A stretch of 64,000 bases of DNA. It comes from Scolanthus callimorphus (lineage: Eukaryota; Cnidaria; Anthozoa; Actiniaria; Edwardsiidae). Positions within the stretch are counted from its first letter, which is position 1; each line of letters begins with the position of its first letter. This document shows, piece after piece, positions 40,047-52,300 of this stretch. The position numbers and the translations under genes are program-made. The notes under the pieces were generated by a model. The model was given only the letters and a program-made list of their open reading frames with translations. It was not told the origin of the DNA and searched no databases. Where the stretch lies: the NCBI GenBank assembly GCA_033964015.1, contig CM066923.1, positions 1,736,001 through 1,800,000 on the forward strand, written 5' to 3'.

Positions 40047-43000
40047 CTCGATTCAATCTCAGGGCTCACAGAAACGCGGAAGTACCGTAATGAAATGGTC
40101 ACTTATTGAGAAAAATTATTCCAGCTCTTTCAAATTAATTGCTCCTTGTTTCTGTCTGGTGAGGTTGTCTGTGGGTTTGATGTGGGAATCCGCTGGTGCG
40201 AGTACGGAAGGCTCAGGTTGCCTGGATGCGCAGCAGAATCGAGAGCGCGCGAGATTTTGAGAAGAAAGTTCTACAATTTACTAGTGTTAGCTAAAAAAAC
40301 ACCGATATTATGAAGGTAAGGACACAGAAAATCTATGCATTAGATTTTAGTCTAGCTAAGGAATTAATACAGTCGGTTTTGATGTGAAATTCAAACGGGA
40401 AAAGCTCAATACATCAGATATTGGATACTGGACGAATGAAGAAATCTATCGTATAGAAATCGGTATCTTGTGGCCCTTATTACAGAGTGTCATTACCTTT
40501 CCACTGCCAAATCTCCACTTTGCCATGCAAAATTGGATAAACAATGTGCTCAGTGTTTATATAATTATTGGCTACCTAAAACTCTTCAAAACTAAAAATT
40601 GCCAATATTCTCGGTCGACACGTACCCAGGCACTTTAGTCCATTGGAAAAGGACTGAGAACACAAGGAGTTGTGGGATGACTTTCTTTAGCTCAATCTGC
40701 CTCCATAGGTTGGGGGATGGCAGGGGCATTGCCAGCAATCGAGAAAGGGCAGGGGCACCCAAAGGGATTGAAATCAAATCTTCCAAAAATGCTTAGGGGA
40801 AAAAAACTCTATCCGAAAAAAATCAAGGTGACCTTTTTAATGTCAAAAATATCACTCAGACTAGTAAAACTTCACCTTTTTAACAATTTGGAACATCCAG
40901 GGGATCTTAAATCTACATACGAAAATTAAAGCTTCAAATTCTGAAGCCATCCGAACAGATATTTTACCGAAAATGATCATTGGGTGCCCCAGAAAGATGA
41001 AAAATGAATTTGACTCCTAAAAATACAATAAAGGATAAAGAATCAGTTCCTCAAATATGCTTTATTTACAGTTGTAACACAGCCATATCATGTTCTAGAC
41101 AATATGCTTATTTGTTTTGTGCTGATAAAAACAATTATCATTATGTGGAATACAGTATGAAAAGAATGTCAGTTTTTGTGACTGCTTCAACCCTAGCTCT
41201 CTAAAATGGTGTCTTACTAAGTTGGCCTCTCTATGTTGATCTGCCTTGCAGAAATGTAGGGGGTACCTACAGCTGTTTCAGAAAACATTTGGCTGAAAAC
41301 ATGTATGCTTTTGGCAGTTGGGTTTCTCTGCATAGTCAATCAAATCTTATAAACCAATCAGATCCTTGCCCTGTGCAGTGAATTGGCTTTTGTCATGACA
41401 TGTCTTGTATGGGAAGCCAATCAGAACCTTGCCCTGTGCAGTGAATTGGCTTTTGTCATGACATGTCTTTTAATGGAAGCCAATCTACTGTACTTGGCAA
41501 AACTGGGCAAGAATTTGATTGGCTAACATGGTTTGCATTGATTGATAATGCAGAAAACCCAAACGGCCAAACTCCACAAAGCTGACAATGGCTGACGACA
41601 AGGTTCTTCCACAAGCATCTCAATTGTTTGTACTCTGAAAACATTTTCTAGGCTATAACTTATACTGGAGAGGAGTTCTCCTGTCTAACTACTACTAACA
41701 ATGTGTATTGTAAGCTAGTGTTTTTTATTTGGTGTGTGATAGTGTATCTAGACTGCTACAAAAGTTGATAACTCAGATGAAATGCTTGTTGAAAACAAAA
41801 AGTGGCCTGAATTTCAGCCATCCCTTTTGCTCTCGACCGTACCTCACTTTGCGATAGGAGATGTCTGGTGAATTCACCTCATGATTCCTCATCCATTACA
41901 TAATTACGGACCCAAAATTGGTCAGCAGAATCTGATTGGTTGCCTTTCCCAGTAAGACATGAAGGTGAATGATTCCATGACAATGCACACTCTTCCCAAA
42001 GCAAAAAATGTGTGAAAACCTTCAAACCAGACAACCAGGCACCACAACTGTTGAAGAAGGCGTGTCACCTTGGAAACATAATAAAAAATAACGTTTTCTA
42101 CTTTGCTGTGATTACATGATGGATGAGAAAATCTTGTGGTGAACATCTTGCTGAATCTCATCAGACATCTCTTCTTACAAAAGTGAGGTACAATCAAGAG
42201 CTAAGGGACACCTGAAATTCAAGCTAGACAAAGAGAGCAGAATAAAATACTTTCTAAGTATCTATGGTCTTTGCTTGTAATTTATGTTTAATATTACTAT
42301 TTTAGCCCTACCAAAAGTAATCCTAGCTCTCTATTTGTAATTGATCAGTTCTACTCAGCAATTGCTCCAAGAGATGGATGATATTTGCTTTTGCAACTCA
42401 GTATCAGTTGGGTGAGTAGATTCTATAAACATACACTGTTATTTACATCAATAAATACCATGAGAATGTTTTTTTTTTGGCAGAAACCCAATGCCATTAT
42501 TCTCCTTAGTGACTCTTCTATCCAGTGGCATAGCTTCCTAGTCTAAAAAAAGTGTGTGCCTATGCAAAAACAGAGCAGATACAGAAGTATTGGAGGAGAG
42601 GGGCACTTCAGTGGGGGCCATTATATGAAATAATTTATATGGCAACGGATAATACTAACATCCAAAGTGCTCACGTGTTTCTTGGGGGGCGGGGCTCTGG
42701 AAACGATAGTGTGCAATTCTAGAAATTACCCATATCCCAACCAAGGAGGGAATTCACCTAAGGACTGGCTCCCAACCCTAGAATGTTGAGTGATTGTGTA
42801 TTGACCCCTCACCCCCTTGGAATTTCCAAGTCCATCTGTGTTGGGGTATGGGTTATTTTTGATGTTTTTTGCTTTCTGGGGGCATATTTGAAACAACGCA
42901 TCATAGACTACTATTTTGCTTATAGTTGTGCCACAAAAATTGTCAAATTGCTCTGTTTGGTATACTTAGTGCATGTCTGCACTTGATAAGAACTGTGTCA

Positions 43001-43352
43001 ATATCGTGGCTATATCTTTGGTTATTTAAAAAGTTCTTAACTTGAAAAAAGCTATAACCTGCGGCAATCCTATAATGCTAACTTTCAAACCAGTTTTGTT
43101 GATTCACTGTCCATAGCATGTAGGATTATCTTCCTGGATATTCTCTCATTGAAGTGCATTTATTTTCCTCAGCAACATTGGTAATTAGGATAGAAATTAT
43201 AATCCATCCATCCATCTAACCATTGCCATGCATATCCACTCTCTGATGCCAGGAAATCTTGTTAAAAAACTTCTCCAAATATCCCTTGCACCAGATAGCA
43301 ACTCTTGGCATTGAGTTGAATGTCCGAAATGTAGAATTTCCCTTTTCTTAAT
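40047..43352. other. Intergenic between the transporter and Wnt genes
   Basis: The promoter side of the SLC35A5-type gene (GCGGAAGT ETS-like word near 40077) followed by about 3 kb with no supported gene. The foldback at 41267-41600 is the only clear element. Confidence 0.5.
41267..41600. mobile_element. Foldback MITE relative with an internal duplication
   Basis: The left end TACAGCTGTTTCAG matches the element at 17054. Inside, a 72-bp block (AGCCAATCAGAACCTTGCCC, GTGCAGTGAATTGGCTTTTG, TCATGACATGTCTT) occurs twice in direct orientation. The right arm (GCAGAAAACCCAAACGGCCA) keeps inner pairing, but the outer end has decayed. Confidence 0.65.
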
Positions 43353-46300
43353 TTAGTAGCACCTTGTGACCTGTTTTCGTCTTGTGCATTTTTCACATTT
43401 GACATAACAACACCAAACATACTTGCAGTTACATCTCTCTGTAACAGTAACCGTCCTTGTATATTGGCCACGCCCACAACACATATAACTGCAACCTCCC
43501 TCGGAGCGCCGTTTTTTGGGGTCGCACACTCTTTGCTTGGTTCCCATTGAACCCTTTCTGGTATTCCTGCGGCAGTAATTAGGTGAACTGTCTAGTGCAA
43601 TAAGATCTCGTGTGCTGTACCGACGTCGGCTGTTCTTAGCTTTCAAGATGCGCTTCTTTCGATTCGACCGTACTCGACTACTGACGACATAGACGACTCG
43701 ATGATAGCGTTTTTTCAGTTGTGCTGCAATAGGCTTGAAGTCGCTAAGTCGACGGAAGCATGTCTTTGTTTGGCACCCGCCTGAGACTCCGTGGCATTTG
43801 CAAATGATTTCCAACAGGTTACGCACGACCTTGAAATGAGAAAACAAAATGGCGTTAGAACATGTATCAGGGACAGAGGACATTGAATATCGCACCCCGT
43901 GGAACTAATAAATGCAAAAATATGTCTGGCAGAAAGTGCATCCCATTTTTAGTTGTTATGTTCTTTGAGTGTCCCGATTCACAGATCTGCCTTTTTGCAG
44001 TAAACAATGACATTATCTCGCAGAGCAGCAGTGTACTAAATGCTTGCAAACGTATTCCACATGGTATACTCGTCTCTAAGAACATCATAGCCGTGTCCGC
44101 AGATGCGTGTCCGCAGATGCTTTTGCGATTATCATTGTTTAAAGCGAAAACCTCCTCCTTATGTCAGCATCGGATGAAAATGGCTTTTGCCGAAGACAGA
44201 TCTTTGTTTGAGGCGAAAGGAAAGAATCACGAATTGTGTTTAAGACGCGCATCTTGTGTGTTGCATAACTCGACAAAGGCACCGGACGGTCGGCATACGT
44301 TCAAGTTATTTACCGGTCCCTTTTGCTTTACAAAATACACCAGGAGGGCAAATAGACCATACTAGATTTAGGGTTTCGCGAGTAAAATCTTCAGCCTAGT
44401 CGCCAAATAGCAACTTACCTATCCACTCTGTAGGTTTTAATACCCTAAATTCTCAAAATTAGCTGTCAACAGCATTGATTCAAAATTAATTCGGGCGACT
44501 TGAGATTTCTATTATGACGACCAAACTTCACTATTTGGCGACTAGAATTTTTAACTTATAGCGACAGTGGCACCTCTCGAAAAAAAAAACCTCTCGAAAT
44601 GCTGGGCCCCGTTAATCATTCTTCAACCTTTTTATATCGTCCCTTTTGCAGGGCTCGTGATTTTATAAAAAAATATAGTAGTTAATCCATGCAAAATATA
44701 ATATATCACCAAGAACACTGCAAAAACTGAAAACACAGTCGATTGTATCGGGCTTAATTTCGAGCCCAGCTTTTCAAAAAACATCATCACTCTCATCAAA
44801 TTTGCTTCTGGGTCCTAATTGTTATCAAACTCTCACGACTTATCCTCACGCTCTTGTCATTTCGAGAATTCGTTTATGGAAGGAACGGTGTCATGCACCA
44901 CCGGTCGAGACCAGGTAACTTCTTTGTTTCTTTCATTCCCCCTGGCAATTTATCACTTTTTAATGAAGTTATGTATTAAGTGCAAGTGCAATCGGATTGC
45001 AATCAGATTGAGATCCAACGTGCATGAAATATGAAATATATTTGAACCGTCTATGAAAACCATGTGATGATTGTGAGCTCTGCTTCTTTTGGCTCAGGAG
45101 TGATGAGCTCCGCTAACACATAGCTGCAGTGACGTTTAGGCGGAGCATTCACATGTACCCAATGAATCGTTTTAATACCTTTTCTCTGACTACATTAGTG
45201 AACGGTTTTAGAATATGTATTTCAAATACAAGGCCCGGCATTGCAGCCATCCAGATCTACGGTTTGGCGAGGATAAAATTCAACGGTCGACAAATGGCGA
45301 CTTCCCTTTCCAGTCTGTAGGTCAAAATTAGCTATCGCCGGCGACATTAACGATGAGGACCATATTTGTTTTATGGCAACCAAACTTTGCCGGTGCCTGA
45401 TTATCAAAGGACAAGGAAAAAGATAAATAATTTCAAATGAAAACACCATTAAATGAACGTTACTCTATTTTTAAATTAAACAGCGGAAGCATGCACTCGT
45501 TTTTTTGTCTCCGTATCGATATTTTGCATTATTATGACGAACTGATGATAACTTATATTAAAAATTTATTGCTATGGTTAACCGAAAACTCATTAGTCTA
45601 GTGATCAAATAATAAGACTATAGCCATGATAATTTTATACGTTATCTTTTCTTCATGTCGATAAACGTTTCTCCTTAACTGATTATCCTCTTGTTATTCC
45701 CAAACTGCAATGACATGGCTTCTTATTGCTGTGGTCAACCGGAACTTCATTAGTCTAATGATCAAAACAATAAAGTAACAAATGATAAATACATACGTTA
45801 TCTTTTCTTCTTGTCATTAAACTTTTCTCCTTAACTGATTATTTTCTTGTTATTCCCAAACTGCACTGATATGGCTTCTTATTGCTAAAGTAAACCGAAA
45901 CTTCATTAGCCTAAAGATCAAAACAATAAAGTAACAAATGATACATACGTTATCTGTTCTTCATGTCGTTAAACTTTTCTCCTTTACTGATTATTCCTAA
46001 AGTGCCCTGACATGGCTTCTTGCCAAAAACTGTATTTCACATCGCAGTCTTGCAGAATAGGCAAAATCGGCTAACGTTGTTTACGTCTTGTTGCCACCCA
46101 ATTCGGATCATGTGATGATTCCTTTGGGTGGATACTTTTGTAAGTTCTGCACATACAATTGTGCACTCGGTCGAGTGAAAAAATTGAACAATTGTAACCA
46201 CCCAAAGGAATAATAATTGAGGAGAAGGTGCTGCCTTTGCTTTAACATCTGCAAATGGTTAGACCTTCGCGTCTTCTCGGATAAGGACGTTAAACCGTAG

Positions 46301-49300
46301 GTCCCGTCTCTCACATGCACTACACTAACCGGAACCAGAGGGACGTTAAAGAACCACGGGGACGTCGGAAGTTGCCCATCCTCAGTGCAGGGCTTACAAC
46401 TTACTAACCACTACACTGACAAGGGAACCTCGTAATTGGAGCCTCGCTCTGTGAGGATTTCCCCGCCCTTGGGCAAATCATATAAATAAATAAATAAAAT
46501 AAATATGAATTGAGTGGCAACAAGATGTAAACACTGTTAGCCGAGGTGGTCTATAGGCGTTACTTAAAGGTTGTCAACACAGAATACGCAAAATGTTCAC
46601 GATCACGCCTTCTCTTATTCAACCAATCACATCACGCGAAATGAGTGCGCGCAGTAACTTTCTCATTAGCTTGCGTAACCAACATGTTTTACGGCGGAAA
46701 TCGCGTCCACCATCTTGGACGCGCGCGAAAAATCGATCTGGCGCGTCTAAGATGGCGCCGCGACCACGGGCTAAAGTGTTTTTCCGCCGTAAAAGCACTC
46801 GCAACCCGCCTGCAAGCAGGCTAAATAGAGTTGATTATCAGTACCAGTAGCTTCATGTGCGAAGTATGACAGGTATCATCTTACCACAGGTGTCCCGCGA
46901 CACAGTTAGAGTTAGGTGTTATATTTCATATTGGTACCAACGTTTTCTGCTAGCACAATAAAACCTCCTTGCTTCTAGTGGCATTTTTTATACAAAATCT
47001 TAAAGTGGCTGTGTCATGGTCATTTGAATAAATTCGTAAATACAGCTCTATTTGTATGTAATCATCCCAATAAGCAATGTAGGTAAGTTTTAGCGGCAAG
47101 ACTGCCGAGCAATTGATGTAACATCAAACTTTGAAAAACTCATTGCCGCAATCCGTTTGCATCCGCTCTGTAAAAAGTCCATGCCTACAATCATGATCGA
47201 TTTGTAACAAACGTAGACTAGTATTTTGGCTATCAATCAGTTATTTGTTGTTTTTACATCACCAAAAGTGTGCTAAAATCGTGACACCGGTCCTTTAATT
47301 CAAGCCTCTAAGATGGCCTCTCACAGGAGTGTCTTGGCCCTCCTTGAGAAAAGTGATAGAGACATTGTCTGGACGGAGTTTATCAGCAGAGACAGCCGAT
47401 AAGAGATCACCGGATACGATAATAGCTAAACATCAGAACTGGATGGCCATGAAATATATCTACAGAGTTCACGCCAGTTTATCCACATGCCCCCGGGGAG
47501 CTTAGATAGATAGGATTTCACTCCCATCAGCTTGTTCTTTGTTATCCTCTTTTAACGAGAAGACAGAATTATTTAGTTTCGCAATAACATGGTTCATCAA
47601 TAATTTCGCACTGTTCGTCAACCTTTAAGTTTGCTAAATTTGGATTCTAGGAATATTTTTGTAACATATTATTTTACGCCGTAACGTTTTAGACGGGAAA
47701 CCGAACTTCCTTGACTGAGCAGAGCTACATTGTAGTTTCGTTAACTTGAGATCAACTTAGATTATATACACATAACTTATTTTGTTAATGAAATCAGTCT
47801 GTTTCGGCGGAAACCGTTTTAATGGTTTAAGGAAAAAGAACAATCAACGAAGTCTTGCTATTCCATTTATTTCCCGTTTGTATTATCGCGGTAGATGGAT
47901 GGAAGTTTGCCATCGCGGTGGTAAATAGATCAACCGCCAAGAACTCTGTATATGCTGAATCTGCCAAATGATGCTGGGCTAAATACGTTTTCCTGGGCAT
48001 ACTACAAACTCTAATCTGCTTGTCTCTCAAATCCCAATACTCATTGTAGGCTGTGCATTTTTACCAGACTAAAATGTTTTGCGTGTCAAAAAAGACAACA
48101 TTAAAATACGCATGCCGTGGCCTCGATAACTTTCTCGATAAAGAAAATTAATAAAGATAATGCAAATTCCTCCAGTTTCATGATGGCCTGTTCTTTTGCT
48201 TTTGAAATCTAAAACTACTCAAGAGAAATAAGCCCTTGTGTTACCTTGCATACTACTTCCTAAATAAAGTATACTTTAGACATAACTTCCTATTTCCCCA
48301 TTTCCCTAAAAGTTCAAATCCCAACTTTTTTTTAGAACTTTGAGCAATTTTGCCAGAAAGCGGCAAAAAATCTTGTTGACTCGAAATAAAAAAAGTTGTT
48401 GCTTTAAATTTAGTCTCATTTGAAAGGTCTTCATGGTAGTGTTCGTGTATTATCGTCCCGGTAAACAATTTCCAGAGGAAGCTGAGAAAATACATTTCAG
48501 TTTTTACAGATAGACATGTTTTTCGCACCTAAAATGGTGATGTCAGTCACAGCCTATAGATTCTATAGAATTTTTCCATTTTTGAAAGCTTATTTCTGTG
48601 GCGGTGCGAACCCAGTCCTCTGTCTTTTGTGATATTTCGAAATGTGAACCACAAATCTACAAATTAGGATATAAATCATTGAGTAACACTATTTTTGACC
48701 AAACGTTGCTCGAAGTTGTAAAATAACCTGTCTTGATTATATTAGGCATATACTATACTATTGAATTTATTGTATATATATCGACAGTTTTCCCATTTCT
48801 CCACAGCATGTCTCATTTCTTTACCTCCCCTTTTGGAAATTTGACTAGAAGATACGAGTACATTTGGTAGACTCCGTTCTAACATACCATGTAGATTAGT
48901 TATAATCGATTTTTAAAGTTGCTAGTCCGAAATAAGGAAGCCGGTTAAGATGTAAAAGATTATCGCCAAACCCGCAAGGCAATGCATAGATGCACGCATA
49001 TAAAATTATTTTTCCCATAGGCATACCCTCCAAATTCACTAGACTTCAATGATCGCGTCTTGTACATTCTTTCATGGGGAAAGCCACCCTATAATTCTAA
49101 CATCGTTTTTCTTTCGCGCACGGCCTTTCTGCACGGGTTCTTGACATGTGCGTCTAATAAATTGGCTAATAAATATTTTGCATTTCTTTTTGCCTTTTAA
49201 ATTCGCGTTTACTGACCACAGCTACTGGCCGGGGGATTTCTTTGCAAATGATCGTAGCACTGTATTGCTCTGCTGGGAGTCTGTGGTGGCTTATACCCCC

Positions 49301-52300
49301 TAGCATAGTCACGCGAAGCTTCAATCAGACCTTTACACGTGCCTGAACGGCAAACACGGTTAACTTTTCCAGCAGGAGGTACAGAGTTGTTGCGATCAAA
49401 CATTCTAGAACGCAGGCGATGAAAACGACATCGATTAATCCACTGATAATGTCATATGGAATGAGCCCCAAATGCAAACTAAGCTGCAGAAACCTATCAC
49501 TTCCAGCTGGTGACCGAAAATATAAGCTCTTGTTTCATTTTGATAATCAACCAGAATTTTGACTTGGCAGCAGTTTTTTTATACTTCTTATTTACCCGCT
49601 GGCGAGTGTTTTCTGTGGGCTCGCAGCCAAAACTTTAAAAGTTATATTTCAGCTCATAGCAGAAGTAAAATAACGAGAAAATGATCTAATACTCGCGTTT
49701 TACGTTGTCGAGAAAATATAGCGTCCCAACCCTCGAGAATGTGTTATTTGCATGACCCCTGGTAAACCATGCAAGTCCCCGGGTAAACCAGGCATGACTC
49801 CTGGTAAACTAGGCATGACCCCTGGTAGACCTGGCATGATCCCTGGTAGACCAGGTATGTCCCCTGGTGAAGACCAGGCATGTTCCCTGGTAAACCTGGC
49901 AAGTACCCTATTAAACCAGGTATGACCCCTGGTAGACCAGGCATGACCTCTGATAGATAATCCCTTAAGTCATCCCTGCTATTTCGCAAAGTTGGTTGCA
50001 CTTCAAGGAACATTGCCTGCAACCTGTACAGCTGCACATTTTGGAATCCCGCTACAGCAAATCAACAACAAGCCTCGAAAAATATGAATGCCTGTTATCC
50101 GGTTTTTAGGAAGCATATCTCACGATTCGTGGCATCCAAAGATGAAAACGAGGTGACGTCGGTCAAGCCGACACGATTAGTACATCTCTCCTTCGGGAAC
50201 GCAAACATGTCTGATTTACCGTGGTATTTCTATTTGCCAAGGACATACGTCATCAGGTAGTAAAATCTGTGCGATTCACGTTGTGCCCACAACACATTCA
50301 CTCCCCATGATGGCGTAATTTCGTGGTAAATAAAGGATACACCACGGGAAATTACGAGACATCAATTATTCACCAAAGCAAAAGGAGTTCCACAAATATT
50401 TGATAGTGCAATGTACAGCAACAGTATTTTTGGGGGGCTGATTTGGCGTTGTCGGTGATGCACACCTTCTAGAGACATTACCGTCGTGGTATATAACAGG
50501 TTTTGGTACTAGTTGCAAGCATTATATTTATAGGTGAAACAAGCAAACAACAGCGCTTATGATTCACGGGCTCACGAGAGCTTGCATGCCCAAAGCGCGT
50601 GAAGTAAAAAACGCCGGGAGTCCGACTTCAGTTCTGACGAACCCCTGAAATCGTTACCCAGGTTGATATAGGGCAGGACTATTACTAGATATTGCACGCT
50701 GTGATAGTTTATAACAGTGTATAACTCACCCTACGCCCAACGTCGTTGTTATGCATATTCATGAGTGCCATCGCCATAGTATTCTTGCCGGTCTTCTTGA
50801 GTCTTTTCACCTCCAGAGCATCAGTAAATCTCTTGCTGAATCGCTCCCCGTACGCGATGTTATCGGAACATCCACCCCACTCCCAGTTTCGATTCTTCAG
50901 CTTCATTTTAGGTTTTTTCCCACACGAACAGATCTCTAGTCTTCCCGTACTGCAGGCTTGCGTAACGGAGTAGGTTAGTGCTGCGGCCGAGAGGGCGTAC
51001 ACATAGGCGCTTTCAGCAGTACCTAGTGACATCAACAGAAGAAGATTATTGTATCTGAGCTTATCCTTATCAAACCAGGGTCTGAATTATTCAACTAGCG
51101 ACTAAATAACGAGCTTGTCGCCATGTCATCACTTTAGTTTTCCATTTGCCGCGCTAAGAAGAAGCTTAGAATTTTTGTTCATCAGTTGGTGATCAATGTG
51201 ACAAACTTGTCGCCGTTATACTTTAGTCGCCTATTTGCAGCACTAAGATGGAGAGCTTAGAATTTTATCTCATCAACTGGTGACTAAATAACGAGGTTGT
51301 CGCCATGTAATCACGTTAGTCGCCTATTTGTCGCACTAAGATGGCGGAGAGCTTACAATTTTAGCTCATCAGCTGACGACCAAATGTAACAATGTTGTCG
51401 CCATGTTATCACTTTAGTCGCCTATTTGTCGCACTAAGATGGCGGAGAGCTTACAAGTTCAGCTCATCAACTGGCGACGGAATGTAACAATGTTGTCGCC
51501 ATGTTATCACTTTAGTCGCCTATTTGTCGCACTAAGATGGCGGAGAGCTTACAATTTTAGCTCATCAGCTGACGACCAAATGTAACAATGTTGTCGCCAT
51601 GTTATCACTTTAGTCGCCTATTTGTCGCACTAAGATGGCGGAGAGCTTACAAGTTCAGCTCATCAACTGGCGACGGAATGTAACAATGTTGTCGCCATGT
51701 TATCACTTTAGTCGCCTATTTGTCGCACTAAGATGGCGGAGAGCTTACAATTTTAGCTCATCAGCTGACGACCAAATGTAACAATGTTGTCGCCATGTTA
51801 TCACTTTAGTCGCCTATTTGTCGCACTAAGATGGCGGAGAGCTTACAATTTTAGCTCATCAGCTGACGACCAAATGTAACAATGTTGTCGCCATGTTATC
51901 ACTTTAGTCGCCTATTTGTCGCACTAAGACGGAGAACTTACAAGTTCAGCTCATCAACTGGCGACGGAATGTAACGAACTTGTCGCCATGTTATCAGTTT
52001 CAGTCGCACCACAACTGGCGACTAGGGCTCTTTCGAAACCTTATCTCGCCTTTGACGCTCATTAATAGCTATCTTTTCACGAACCTCTATGTACGACCAC
52101 GTTTTTCCGAGAGTTCCCCTTGCACGTGAGCTGCAATCAGTCGCCATTTTGTCGCCCAAAAAATACCGAGCAGTAAAACAACCACTTTCATCTGCTGATT
52201 TATGGAAGCAAGCTCCATATTTTCAAATGGATTGCGTAGATTACTCATTTATCTTTGTTTTAGATAATTATTTCGGGATTTCATTAGACAAATCTTTTTA

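Noticed and set aside
40311..40316. ATGAAG|GTAAGG, a possible tiny first exon of a gene divergent from the transporter
   Set aside because: No downstream exon could be found on the plus strand before the Wnt gene.
43862..44365. 167-residue ATG frame on the plus strand inside Wnt intron 3
   Set aside because: No recognisable domain, no supporting splice or promoter signal, overlaps antisense frames. Length alone is not enough in this sequence.
49744..50037. Minus-strand frame with collagen-like PGLPG runs
   Set aside because: Produced by the 24-bp minisatellite. It shifts into a different repeat, and there is no Gly-X-Y triplet periodicity of useful length.
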